A stretch of DNA of 44,578 bases from Gnetum montanum (Eukaryota; Streptophyta; Gnetopsida; Gnetales; Gnetaceae). The notes beneath the pieces were generated by a model. The model was given only the letters and a program-made list of their open reading frames with translations, ran no database searches and had not been told where the DNA came from. Positions within the stretch are counted from its first letter, which is position 1. Each line of letters starts with the position of its first letter. Position numbers and translations under genes: made by a program. Shown here in pieces: positions 31,648 to 41,427 of the stretch. The DNA lies in assembly GCA_015680685.1 (NCBI GenBank), contig MNCI01013775.1:13608-58185 (forward strand), written 5' to 3'.

Positions 31648-32813
31648 GGTGTGAATCATAATACAATTTTGGTTATATTAGCTAAAAGATCCCTTCATTT
31701 AGGTTTCTTTTTTTTTGATAAAATTTATATATGAATTAGGCCAATATGTTTCTTGAGTAGCTTTATCTGAATATATGTTTGAAGCATAAAATTTTGCAAG
31801 TAGGGGCAGGATGAGGGGTAGAGCCAAAGATATTTGAGGAAGGACATTAATGGCTACAGTTGAAGTTGCAACCTGAAGGGAAGGGTTTTCTAAAGTTTGT
31901 GTCAACAATAGCCTTTGGTTATTGGAATCTCTTTTTAGAAACAAACTTTCTGCCAGCCATTTTATGTGTGTTTTTGTTAATTTTTTATAGTGACTTGTAA
32001 CATGTTGAACATTACATTTTGATGATTTTGTGCAATTTTCATAGTTTCACTTTAAGGTGAGCTTTTCTGTCATCAGTACTTAACATGCTTTCCTATACAT
32101 TTGCATTCCCAATGCAAAAACATTCCAAAATTTGGTTCTGTTCTTTTTTCAATGCTTTCTGAAGTGGCAGGGAATTCTAAAATTGTAATTTTCTACTACT
32201 ATCTTGTGTAATCTTCTTTTGCTACACCCTTTTTCAATGTAAAGGAACATTTGTAAGTTCATCTTCTCTTTATCTCTTTGTATATTTTGTGTAGGTTTTA
32301 TCATTTCTATGGTTGTGCTTTGAAATTCAGCAGTTACCATGGAGTAGATGTGTTTAGTTGTTACGATTGTGACTGCTTTTTCACTTGCAATATGCATTTT
32401 AATAAAATGCAAAAGCATTAGCATTTTTGCTAGCACATGAAAATTTTTAGGTAATTTGAGATGTTAGCCTCACTTTGGTTATAATTTTAACAAATTTTCC
32501 TGCTTTTTGGAAATACTTAAAGAGTTCAAATTTGATAATTTCTTCTTACCTTCTAACATGCAGTAAGGCCTTTTCTTTATGTACATATTCTTTGATTGAT
32601 GAAATCTAATGGATGATATGGTTGTTAACCTAATAAATTTTAAAAACGAGAACTTCTGCACCTTTGGCAGCCTAGACCCTGAGAAGATTTCTGGTAAGAT
32701 CATGCTATGATGATCCTAGCCAATGCTGAGGAAAACAGCGATGAGCTCTCCACCGACGCACATGTCTTGCCATAATTATAAATAACCAATTATTTATAAA
32801 TCTCCCCTAGCCA
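31531..32813 (+). repeat. R1: 1.28-kb direct repeat carrying subtilase fragments
   Basis: Nearly identical to 37671-38955. It starts inside the subtilase frame. About 1 kb of AT-rich noncoding DNA follows (31650-32635). It ends with a second subtilase piece: NENFCTFGSLDPEKISGK (about 32643-32697) and MMILANAEENSDELSTDAHVLP-like PA-domain sequence at 32707-32771. About 25 residues expected between these two pieces are deleted. The 1-kb middle is flanked by similar subtilase words (NANFSTYGSLD and NENFCTFGSLD), so it may be a duplication or an insertion rather than a true intron. Confidence 0.85.
32637..32771 (+). pseudogene. Subtilase PA-domain fragment in R1
   Basis: Two short readings in different frames match the protease-associated (PA) domain of plant subtilases: GSLDPEKISGKIML, then ILANAEENSDELSTDAHVLP. 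A deletion and frame change separate them. This continues the pseudogene at 30907. The same fragment recurs in R2 at about 38779-38914. Confidence 0.82.
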
Positions 32814-33012
32814 TAGCTAGCGTACGCAGCGCTCGTCTCAAGTGTATGTGGAACCTAGCAGGACTGTCGAAACGCAGAAACGTATGCCTAGGACACGATT
32901 TAGACAACTTGGCAGGCCATATCAAATCCATGATATAGCGACAAAGCTCAAGGTCAACCATGCACTCTTCTCTCTCAGCGCTTCTTAGGACGGAGCTATC
33001 GGACTCTTTCAT
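32794..33012 (-). pseudogene. Small open reading frame in viral leader, truncated at the R1 junction
   Basis: A 72-codon reading that begins about 300 nt downstream of the viral TATA box on the minus strand (MKESDSSVLRS...). It runs to the edge of R1, and its last few codons and stop come from R1 sequence. It may be the start of the first viral protein or a leader ORF; no known domain is seen. It is rich in CpG compared with the other decayed elements in this window. Confidence 0.4.
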
Positions 33013-33311
33013 AATCGAACTTCTAGCCGATCTTCAGCAAAACACAATCAATTTGGGCAATGACTGATTAGGGTACACCTAATCAAGAGACAATTTAGAG
33101 CAGCACCAGGGTTTCTCATGAACAACACAGCGATTTTTAACACAGTGAAACAAGTTTTGAATATAGCATTAAACCAAGACCCACAAAGATACACAAGAAC
33201 TTTCTCAACTTCATTAGTAGAACACATATTTGCAAACTCTTACACACTCACACTTCTCTTACTCCATACCATACCATTTTTGCCCATATTGGACTACAAG
33301 GCCTGGCCTCT

Positions 33312-33319
33312 TATTTATA
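33312..33319 (-). promoter_or_regulatory. Viral TATA box overlapping the polyprotein stop codon
   Basis: On the minus strand TATAAATA follows CTAC. The TAA that ends the long frame (33317-33315) lies within it. In caulimovirids the genome-length promoter lies after the RT/RNase H gene, so position and sequence agree. The leader follows immediately. Confidence 0.65.
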
Positions 33320-33960
33320 GTAGTTGAGGCAAGGGTTGGCATACATGCCACGCCAATGACTCACCACCCTTATCTCTTAGATGGCTTTTAAGATAGCAAA
33401 CAGAACAAATTTTCCCATGTGCTTTGTTACAATCAAGATATTCCTTGATTAGTTTTGACAATTCGAATAAGACATGAGCTAGCGTTGATGATGACACATC
33501 TTCAGGCGGTGGTAACTATTTTGGAACAACTTGCTCATTTTCGTACCAAGTGGTTTCTTCAAAAAGATTGATTCGTTGAAATGAACTACACAGCTTGGCT
33601 TCCCATCCATTTGATCATATGACGTGGTTGATGTAGTTTCTGACGTTGTCATTTGCAAACAAAGGCCTTTGGATAAGAAAAAGATTGTCGGGGACTTCCA
33701 TCAGGTATGTCAAGATTCTTGGCTCAAGGCAGCTCCATTGTAGATTGTTAATGACACCATCTATTCTTCCTGCCATGTTAATAAACAACTCGAGTGTTGG
33801 ATATTGCTTACTAACACTCATTGTTGATTCTTGAGGAAAGAACCTTGTAATGCGATGACACCATCGAACTCGATCTTCTAAATTGGTAAGTGGCCATGAT
33901 AACCAATCATCTGCATCTTAGAGTGGATTCTATGAACTGCTACTTCCTTCTGGCTGCAAC
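33315..33960 (-). pseudogene. C-terminal part of the caulimovirid polyprotein
   Basis: The frame continues beyond RNase H to about 33315 with few stops. It includes a Cys/His-rich segment, CNKAHGKICSVCYLKSH, near 33390-33440. This could bind a metal, but no known domain was recognised. The tail after RNase H is about 200 residues, long for the family. Its function is unknown. Confidence 0.5.
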
Positions 33961-34523
33961 ATCTTGATTTGAGCTTTTGGCTTTAATTCTCAAGTCAAAG
34001 CATCAAGTAGGAAATTTATCGAACCAGGAATTCTTTCTACAGAAAACTGATACTGTGCTAACAGGAATTGCCACCAGGCAAATCTTTGTAACTTGGGAGA
34101 AGGGGTGATCTTTCTCCTTAATAATGCTACAAGGTTAGCTGAATTAATTCTTAAAATAAATGGCCCTTTGATCAGGTAACTATGAAATTTCTCTAAACCT
34201 TTGACTGCTGCTAAGATCTCCTTTTTTGCTGGCTAGTAATTTAGCTCATGCTTGTGAAACGTACCAGATGCATAAGCACAAATTTGTTCGTCATTAGCTG
34301 GAACTTTTGTTAACAAAATGGCGGCCCATGCATCATAGCTGGCATCAGTATTAAAAACAAACGAACCTTTGATGATCGGATTGAGCGGCAACAAATTCTG
34401 GCATTCACTTTTTACCTGAATCACTTGTTCTGAAACCTTCTTTGTCCATACAAACAGGACCTGGTTTTTGCACCATCTAATCTCTGTAGTTTTATCTGAA
34501 AACTTATCAATATATTTAGACAC
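33961..34523 (-). pseudogene. Caulimovirid RNase H, degenerate
   Basis: RNase H would remove RNA from the RNA-DNA hybrid during reverse transcription. FNTDASYDAWAAIL carries the first Asp and KKEILAAVKGLEKF the Glu. The third position reads ILRINSANL, with Asn where Asp is usual (TDS-type motif). The last motif, INFLLDAL, keeps its Asp. Stops occur near 34233 and 33990. It follows the RT directly. Confidence 0.85.
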
Positions 34524-35240
34524 ATAATTAACACATCCTAAGAACCTTAAACATTGCTCTTTATTCTCAAGACGATTTGGAAACTAGCTGATCTTTAAAA
34601 GAACATGTGGCTGCATGTAAATCTTTCCATCTTTAATTTGAACTCCTAGAAATTCAATCTCTCTTTTCCCTATTTGAAACTTATGAGGATCTTTTGACAA
34701 TCCTATTCCATGCTGTTTGCACATGTTAGCAAATTGCTTCAAATGGTTGACATGATCTTCCATTGAATCAGAAAATATAAGGAAATCATCAATATAATTT
34801 GCAATAAACTCATGATACTTCCCAAAAACTGCATCCATGCGATGTTGAAACTGTGAAGGAGCATTCTTGAGACCGAATGGCATGACTATCCATTCATATA
34901 ATCCTTGTGGAGTAATAAAAGCAAGTTTATGAATATCTTCCTCTGAAATCTTAATCTGATGATATTGGTTTTTACAGTCGAATTTGCTGAAATAGGATTT
35001 GACTACAACTTTCTGAATCAGGCTTTCCTTGTTGGGTAGCAGCCATTTAACATCTATAGTGATAGCATTTAGTGGAATGTAATTTATGACCATTCGTGCT
35101 TTGCCTCTTTTGACCTCTGCATGATTGCAAACAATAAAACTAGCACAAGAATAATTAGACTGTGATGGTCTAATCAAACCTTTTTTCAGAGATTCTTCAA
35201 TTTGTTTGGCTATTTCTTCTGTGTCTAAAGGAGTGAGCAA
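34524..35240 (-). pseudogene. Caulimovirid reverse transcriptase, nearly open
   Basis: The viral polymerase that copies pregenomic RNA to DNA. Open from 35240 to a stop at 34584, after which the frame continues (RFLGCVNYVSKYI). Blocks: IEESLKKGLIRPSQS, ARMVINYIPLNA, FSKFDCKNQYHQIKI, FITPQGLYEWIVMPFGLKNA, then the catalytic box NYIDDFLIFS with both Asp present, and EFLGVQIKDGKI. The wording is of caulimovirid type, with close relation to gypsy RT. The single in-frame stop is TAG where Trp is likely. It appears fairly young compared with the gypsy and copia pols. Confidence 0.92.
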
Positions 35241-35644
35241 AATTGTTTTTCTTTGGACTGGAATGTTGTGGACTGTTGGAATGTAGGCAACTAGGCTATC
35301 TTTATCCCAAAACTCTAAGGGATGTTCACAGCAACATGACTAGAGTTCTTGAAAACATGGGACTAACCTGTGTTCTTCTGTATTCAGATCAATGTGTGCT
35401 TTCTTGAGCTGTTGGAGAATTTGGTATTTGGCTCGTGCAATATCTTCCATTTCATATTGCGAGATGATCTCTGACACTGTTGGATTTTGCTTGAACTGCT
35501 TTAGCTGTGGATGCTTGTTTCATTGCATGGTTGCTGGAATTCTTTCAATAATGATTTTTGGTCATGGATCTTGTAATGGTGATGAAAAAACAATCATATC
35601 CGAACCAATAGTATAAGGACCAATGCTATCCATGAAATGTGCTC
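35241..35644 (-). pseudogene. Caulimovirid protease-RT connector
   Basis: The reading frame continues between protease and RT with a few stops (near 35340 and 35520). It includes KTILLTPLD leading into RT and a PTVSEIISQYEMEDIARA-like helical segment. No separate domain is recognised. Confidence 0.6.
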
Positions 35645-36061
35645 CTAAGCCAATATCAAATCCACTACCGAAACTTGGACAAAGTTAGTTTTGCCCACAT
35701 ATTCATCATTTAATAAGATAGGGATATTGAAAGCAAAATGAGAAAGACTTCTTATTCCATTCATCGTTTCTAGAGTTACTGGCTTAGCATTTTCTTCCCA
35801 CTTTTTCAGAACATTTTTATGGCAGAAATTAAGAGTCGCACCTGTATCAATGAATGTTTGATACTTTCTCCACTTCTTGTCTCCATCTACTGTGATCTTG
35901 ATTGAAATCAATAAGACACTATGTAATGATAGCAAATGTTTGATATGATGTTGGAGCTCTGGAGGTGTCTTCTTCTTCTTAATTCTGGCTTTCTTGACTT
36001 CTACATTTACAGGAAATTTCTTCTGATATGGTGTTATCAGAAACTTTGGGACTTTTTGCAT
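35645..36061 (-). pseudogene. Caulimovirid aspartic protease
   Basis: Would cleave the viral polyprotein. The catalytic motif is TFIDTGATLNF (about 35820-35855). The sequence then follows the pepsin-like retroviral fold with NDEYVGKTNFVQVSVVDLILA at the end. A Lys/Arg-rich segment (VEVKKARIKKKKTPPE) lies before it. The frame is open over 138 codons. It sits between zinc knuckle and RT, as expected. Confidence 0.85.
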
Positions 36062-36486
36062 AATTTTGGGCGACAGTTCTTCATCTGTTGATGTATCTTC
36101 TTGCGTTCCTTCTTTGGGCAGTGTTTCTTTGCAACCAAATGTCGAAGATATGCTAGGCTCTTGATCTCCTAGGTCTTTATCTGTTTCCCATTTGTGGTCT
36201 TCATTTGAAATATCTTACCCAAGCCAATCTTCTAGTTCTTGCCAGTCACAATTGATTTCTGTATTGGTTTCTGATTTAAACTCATCAAGAGAGATGTTGG
36301 AAAACCAATCTTCATCTTCGAGATCCACATCTAAAATTCCTTGCATCATATTACTCCTTCCGACTGTTTGTCCTTCGTGAATTTCTTCAGATTTTGATGA
36401 AAATTCTGATTATGATGACTGATTTTCATCTGTATCTGATAGGAGTTGAATTGCAAAGCATTGTTCTATATGATCTTGCGGATCAT
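36062..36486 (-). pseudogene. Acidic linker between zinc knuckle and protease
   Basis: The same broad frame continues and is rich in Asp, Glu and Ser (DVDLEDEDWFSNISLDEF, GDQEPSISSTFGCKETLPKE). There are stops near 36220 and 36410. Acidic stretches are common beside caulimovirid capsid and nucleocapsid regions. No fold recognised. Confidence 0.55.
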
Positions 36487-36558
36487 CTACTGGTTCCCAC
36501 TCAGGATAAGTATCAAAAAAAGCTTTGATTTTTCCTCTGTCCTTCTTTGATCCATCTG

Positions 36559-36780
36559 GACAGTCATAATCATAATGTCCTTGGTGTTTGCAGGTGTAAC
36601 AAGTAACTGATTTCTTCCTGACTTGACCACTTCTTCTTTTTGCAAAGAATCTTCTTCTTCCGAGCTTGAATGTTCTTTTCGCAGACCATCTTTTCCTTGA
36701 AAATCTAGGATAACTTTGTCTTTTAGAGAACCTCTTCTTTGGATGTTTTGAGGGAGCTCAAGCTGGAGGACCAAAAGAAT
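36559..36780 (-). pseudogene. Caulimovirid zinc knuckle and basic region
   Basis: A CCHC zinc knuckle, CYTCKHQGHYDYDC (36559-36600), preceded by a strongly basic stretch (RRRFFAKRRSGQVRKKSVT), the usual nucleic-acid-binding end of a caulimovirid capsid protein. All four zinc ligands are present. A longer open reading in another frame (36487-36774) overlaps it and is a shadow. Confidence 0.85.
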
Positions 36781-36994
36781 CTACTCCATCTAAATTTGTA
36801 CAAACTTCGACTGATGGCAAGAGTTTTTGTAATAAAACATTGTAGCAAGCAAACTACAATTCTTGTCTTACCATATGCACTACATCAGTAAAATATGTTA
36901 AAGACAAATCTATATTATTTTCTAATGCTTTGTACAAAACCATTTGACCAAGCTTAGCTGGTAGACTCCCTAAATAGAGATAATTTATCATCTG
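36624..36994 (-). repeat. Left arm of 371-bp inverted duplication in the viral fragment
   Basis: It matches 37157-37527 in inverted orientation with few differences. Both arms carry the capsid end and the basic region before the knuckle. The 162-bp spacer (36995-37156) belongs to the viral minus-strand reading. Confidence 0.88.
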
Positions 36995-37123
36995 ATCACG
37001 GTGCAATGCTAGACAGTATACTTCATTAGCATATTCTACGCTAAACTGTTCAAAATAGTGCAAATATCCTAGCTTTCTTTGACTCAAAAGAAGCTTGTCT
37101 TTAAATCTAAGTTTTGAAGACAA
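36781..37123 (-). pseudogene. Caulimovirid capsid-like C-terminal region
   Basis: The frame reads YFEQFSVEYANEVYCLALHR, then YLGSLPAKLGQMVLYKALE and FTDVVHMVRQEL, resembling the retroviral-type capsid C-terminal domain upstream of a zinc knuckle. There is a stop at about 36854. The call is based mainly on order (just before the knuckle). The N-terminal part is missing. Confidence 0.6.
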
Positions 37124-37156
37124 ATCGACTGTAAATTCTGTAACAAGGGCACCGTA

Positions 37157-37527
37157 ATCAGATGATAAATTATCTCTATTTAGGGATTCTACCAGCTAAG
37201 CTTGGTCAAATGGTTTTGTACAAAGCATTAGAAAAGGATATAGATTTTTCTTTAACATATTTTACTAATGTAGTGCATATGGTAAGACAAGAATTGCAGT
37301 TTGCCTGCTACAATGTTTCATTACAAAAACTCTTGCCATTAGTTGAAGTTTGTACAAATTTAGATGGAGTAGATTCTTTTGGTCCTCCAACCCAAGCTTC
37401 CTCAAAACATCCAAAGAAGAGGTTCTCTAAAAGATGAAGTTATCCCAAATTTTCAAGGAAAAGATGGTCTGCTAAAAGAACATTCAAGCCCGAAAGAAGA
37501 AGATTCTTTGCAAAACGAAGAAGTGGT
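37157..37527 (+). repeat. Right arm of inverted duplication (capsid-like fragment, plus strand)
   Basis: An inverted copy of 36624-36994. The reading ILPAKLGQMVLYKAL and SKHPKKRFSKR is on the plus strand. It diverges immediately before where the zinc knuckle would begin, so the knuckle is not duplicated. In the left arm TGA/TAG-type stops differ, so the arms have aged separately. Confidence 0.88.
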
Positions 37528-37670
37528 CCTCAACATAGTTGCAGTTCACATAGTTCTCGAATCAAACCTATCATGGCAAGAAAAGGATATAGATTTGAGG
37601 CTTGTAAAGAATATTGCACTTCTATAGCCAGTTTGTTAAATATTGGTTTTACTAGCATATACTAAGTTAG
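37528..37670 (+). other. Short unidentified segment between the inverted arm and R2
   Basis: In continuation of the right arm the frame reads HSCSSHSSRIKPIMARKGY and stays open to about 37663. It is not homologous to the left arm. It could be another part of the virus joined by deletion. No domain recognised. Confidence 0.35.
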
Positions 37671-38955
37671 GAACTACTACTATAAGATCCAAATCTCACA
37701 CTCATCTATGCTGGAAACACCAGCCTCAATACCAACAAAAATGTGAACTTCTATACCTATGGTAGCTTAAACCCCGTAGGTAGAGGAGGTGTGAATCATA
37801 ATACAATTTTGGTTATATTAGCTAAAATATCCCTTCATTTAGGTTTCTTTTTTTTTTTATAAAATTTATATATGAATTAGGCCAATATGTTTCTTGAATA
37901 GCTTTGTCTGAATATATGTTTGAAGCATAAAATTTTGCAAGTAGGGGCAGGATGAGGGGTAGAGCCAGAGATATTTGAGGAAGGACATTAATGGCTACAG
38001 TTGAAGCTGCAACCTGAAGGGAAGGGTCTTCTAAAGTTTCTGTGTCAACAATAGCCTTTGGTTATTGGAATCTATTTTTAGAAACAAACTTTCTGCCAGC
38101 CGTTTTATGTGTGTTTTTGTCAATTTTTTATAGTGAATTGTAACATGTTGAACATTACATTTTGACGATTTGGTGCAATTTTCATAGTTTCACTTTAAGG
38201 TGAGCTTTTTTGTATCAGTACTTAGCATGCTTTCCTATACATTTGCATTCCCAATGCAAAAACATTCCAAAATTTGGTTCTATTCTTTTTTCAATGCTTT
38301 CTGAAGTGGTAGGGAATTCTAAAATTGTAATTTTCTACTACTATCTTATGTAATCTTCTTTTGCGGCACCCTTTTTCAATGTAAAGGAACATTTGTAAGT
38401 TCATGTTCTCTTTATCTCTTTGTATATTTTGTGTAGGTTTTATCATTTCTATGGTTGTGCTTTGAAATTTAGCAGTTACAATGGAGTAGATGTGTTTAGT
38501 TGTTACAATTGTGACTGCTTTTTCATTTGCAATATGCATTTTAATAAAATGCAAAAGCATTAGCATTTTTGCTAGCACATGAAAATTATTAGGCAATTTG
38601 AGATGTTGGCCTCACTTTGGTTATAATTTTAACAAATTTTCCTGCATTTTGGAAAGACTTAAAGAGTTCAAATTTGATAATTTCTTCTTACCTTCTTGCA
38701 TGCAGTAAGGCCTTTTCTTTATGTACATATTCTTTGATTGATGTAATCTAATGGATGATATGGTTGTTAACCTAATAAATTTAAAAAACGAGAACTTCTG
38801 CACCTCTGGTAGCCTAGACCCCGGGAAGATTTCTGGTAAGATCATGCTATGATGATCCTAGCCAATGCTGAGGAAAACAGCAACAAGCTCTTCACCGACA
38901 CACATGTCTTGCCATAATCATAAATAACCAATTATTTATAAATATCCCCTAGCCA
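37671..38955 (+). repeat. R2: 1.28-kb direct repeat carrying subtilase fragments
   Basis: A copy of R1 with a few percent differences, same orientation. It begins with the subtilase YAGNTSL... stretch and ends with the PA-domain fragment (about 38779-38914). Right after its end the sequence is gypsy-like, whereas R1 is followed by the viral leader. The repeat therefore lies on both sides of the viral fragment. Confidence 0.9.
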
Positions 38956-39340
38956 AAGAGTCACTGCAAGGGAGCCAATGATTAAATTTATCTCAGTTAT
39001 TCAACTCCAAGAAAGGTTTGAAGTTCAACTCTTGGATCATAGATTTCTAGACCTCCTTATTCATGATCTACCTAAGGCAGGTTTCTATCAAGGTAACCTC
39101 AAGGTTTGATCTGGGTTCAGGCACCTCATCTCGGTGAGATTGTTTTGTTGCAACCACTTCTTCAGGAATCTGTTTGATAGATTCCACTTTAGGCTCCTCT
39201 CGAAGAGGTCCCATGGCATGTGTCTTTGCTTGCTCCTGGGGTTGTTCTTGACCCTTTCCTGTTCATGGTCATTTATCCCTTGGTTGGAATTGTTCTCCTT
39301 CCAGCGTGTGCTTTCCTTTCAATGCCATCTATGATCAAAA
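38956..39340 (-). pseudogene. Gypsy-related coding fragment
   Basis: The first bases (AAGAGTCACT-CAAGGGAGCC) match the 114-bp repeat unit of gypsy-3 at about 44433. Further right a minus-strand frame from ATG 39334 reads Glu/Pro/Lys-rich protein (EEPKVESIKQIPEEVVATKQ) with several stops. It is probably a fragment of a gypsy gag-pol linker. The assignment is weak. Confidence 0.4.
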
Positions 39341-41419
39341 CATAACCAAGGATTAGCATTCATTGTGTGACTTATAACATTTAAATACCTTGTCTCATTG
39401 GGTACTTACACTTAGGCTATGTTTGGACCATGGAAGATTGATTATTTTATTATTATTTTAATGATTTTCAACTTACATTGTTACTAGATCTTGTTGGAAG
39501 GATTTCACTCTTATAATTTGATGTTTTAATGTTGATTTTCAACTTAGAGAGTTAGAAATTTTTCTGAAAATTTTTTCATCAAAAACTTAAGGTTTATGGC
39601 CCCCATGACAAAGAGCGTACCTTCGATAACTACAAGGTCAAAGAACAAAGTGAATCGGACAAACTATTAACAAGATATGGCTCTTGGATGGTTTTGGGCT
39701 CTAAAAAGTTGAAAAACTCCCTTTCGTTTTGAAGCAAATGTGAAAATTGCAAAGTGTGACCACCCTATATATAGGTAGGTGGACCCCTACATCGATGGGA
39801 TCTCATAAACAAGGTTCCATTTACATATGGGCTTTGTTGATGGGTACCCATCTATGAAGCCTTTGATCAAAATTTGCACTTTGAATATCTTGAAAAATAC
39901 AAAGAGATTTCTTATGAAATTAGTATCCATAGAGAGCTAGAAAAGCCATGAACATGATGAAATCTTGAAGAGGGCTTGATAACTCATGAAAATTGAAGAA
40001 ATGATTGAGAGAATGAAATTTACTGTAGAAAATACCTTAATAAGTCCACAATTGGATGCACGATGGGGCGCACGAAATATTTGATCACTAAAATGCCTAA
40101 GGATAAGGAATTAACTAACCAAACCAAAAGACAGGCAAGTGGGTCCTCCCCATAGCAAGCTTATGCCTTTTTTACCCTTGCATAGCCTCAACTAAGGAGT
40201 CTGTGGGCCCCATAGTTGATTAATGGCTATGAAATGTTAAGGACCAAATTGGAAAGAATCTACCTAAGAATTTAACACATCAACTAAGACATTGAACAAG
40301 AACACAGAAATTGGTAGTAAGGTAAGTTATAGAAAGCATTGATGGATGAGAGAGAAAGTGGAATGGAGTTCCTAATCATGGTCACATGAAGTGCCTTTTG
40401 GATTCTATGGTTAAATGACCTGATAAAGTCCATCCCTAGTCCAAATTAAAACCAACCACCTTCAGTAACTTCGCATCACCACTTTAAGACCAATCCACCC
40501 CCTTAAGATACAAGTGCTCTCACAGATCAATCACTATTCCTTAATTAAGAAGAAAAGAGTAGTAAGTGAGATAGGGCCTTAGTTAGAGGGAACCTTCAGG
40601 CATGGGTCACATGTCTTTCTAGTTCCATAACTAGTGCTTGTAGCTAGTTATTTTATTTAAGGGATGTGCTTTGAATTCCCATCATGTTTGGTTTTTTTTT
40701 TAAAATTTTATGTTTTTATGGATTTTTTGGATGGGAACCACACCATGCAAAGACTTATTAACTTTTTGTTATTTGTCAACACGAAATGGTAAGAAATCCA
40801 TGAAAACACTCATGCACTCAAGTAGAAAGGCATAAAGAGCATTGAATCCCCTTGAAGTTACACCCTTTTCAAACCATTTGAATCCTTTCCAAGTTTGGAA
40901 ACTACTAAGGTCACAAATTCATTGAAGTTTCATTAATGAAAAAGAAACCTCATATTCCCAAAATAAGGAAGACCATAGAGTTTGTGGATTGGTGGATGAC
41001 ATGGACTTGCTACCTATTCTATGAAAAAGAAACTTTGTCTTAGTTATTGGTCATTAAAATTCAAAAATAGAAACTAGACATTAGCAATCAAAAACATTAA
41101 GTACAAACCACCATTAGCAAACAACTACAACATCTCTATGTCTTGTTAGCAAGCACTTTTATTAGAAAAAATATCGCATCCTAGTGAAAACCGCGTCTCA
41201 TCATACCCCCATGACTGAATGAAANAGAAAATTCACACCAAAATAAAGTAAAATATAAAAGAAATTGTAAAATATTCAAGAAAGTCAAAGTGTACTAACA
41301 ATGTTGTAAAACAAAAATTGGAAAAATAACAAAGTGTAAAACAAAAATGTATAAAAACAAAGAAAGTGTAAAACAAAAAATTATAAAACAAAAATGTAGA
41401 AAAACTAAGGAGCAACTTT
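39341..41419 (-). repeat. Probable gypsy-3 3' noncoding region and LTR
   Basis: No gene in 2 kb. On the minus strand a TATATATA box (39766-39773) lies downstream of a 14-bp perfect palindrome (39839-39852), much like the promoter layout of the other gypsy LTRs. 41108-41150 and 41240-41420 resemble the noncoding segment beside gypsy-R. The LTR ends could not be located. One N is at 41225. Confidence 0.45.
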
Positions 41420-41427
41420 AATAATTA

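Larger units (their letters stand above)
32814..37670 (-). mobile_element. Endogenous caulimovirid fragment, rearranged
   Basis: A plant pararetrovirus remnant with the order capsid-like end, zinc knuckle, aspartic protease, RT, RNase H, promoter and leader, read on the minus strand. A single long polyprotein frame with few stops resembles petuvirus/florendovirus-type organisation. No integrase and no LTRs are present, which separates it from the gypsy elements. Movement protein and most of the capsid are not seen. The right end contains an inverted partial duplicate. It is flanked by direct repeats R1 and R2. Placement in a named genus would need a tree. Confidence 0.85.

Noticed and set aside
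36487-37627. Open readings at 36487-36774 (minus) and 37379-37627 (plus)
   Set aside because: They are in a different frame from the zinc knuckle and basic region, which carry the recognisable motifs.
31531-38955. R1 and R2 as the LTRs of a retrotransposon
   Set aside because: They contain subtilase coding pieces, lack TG..CA ends, and have no PBS or polypurine tract next to them.
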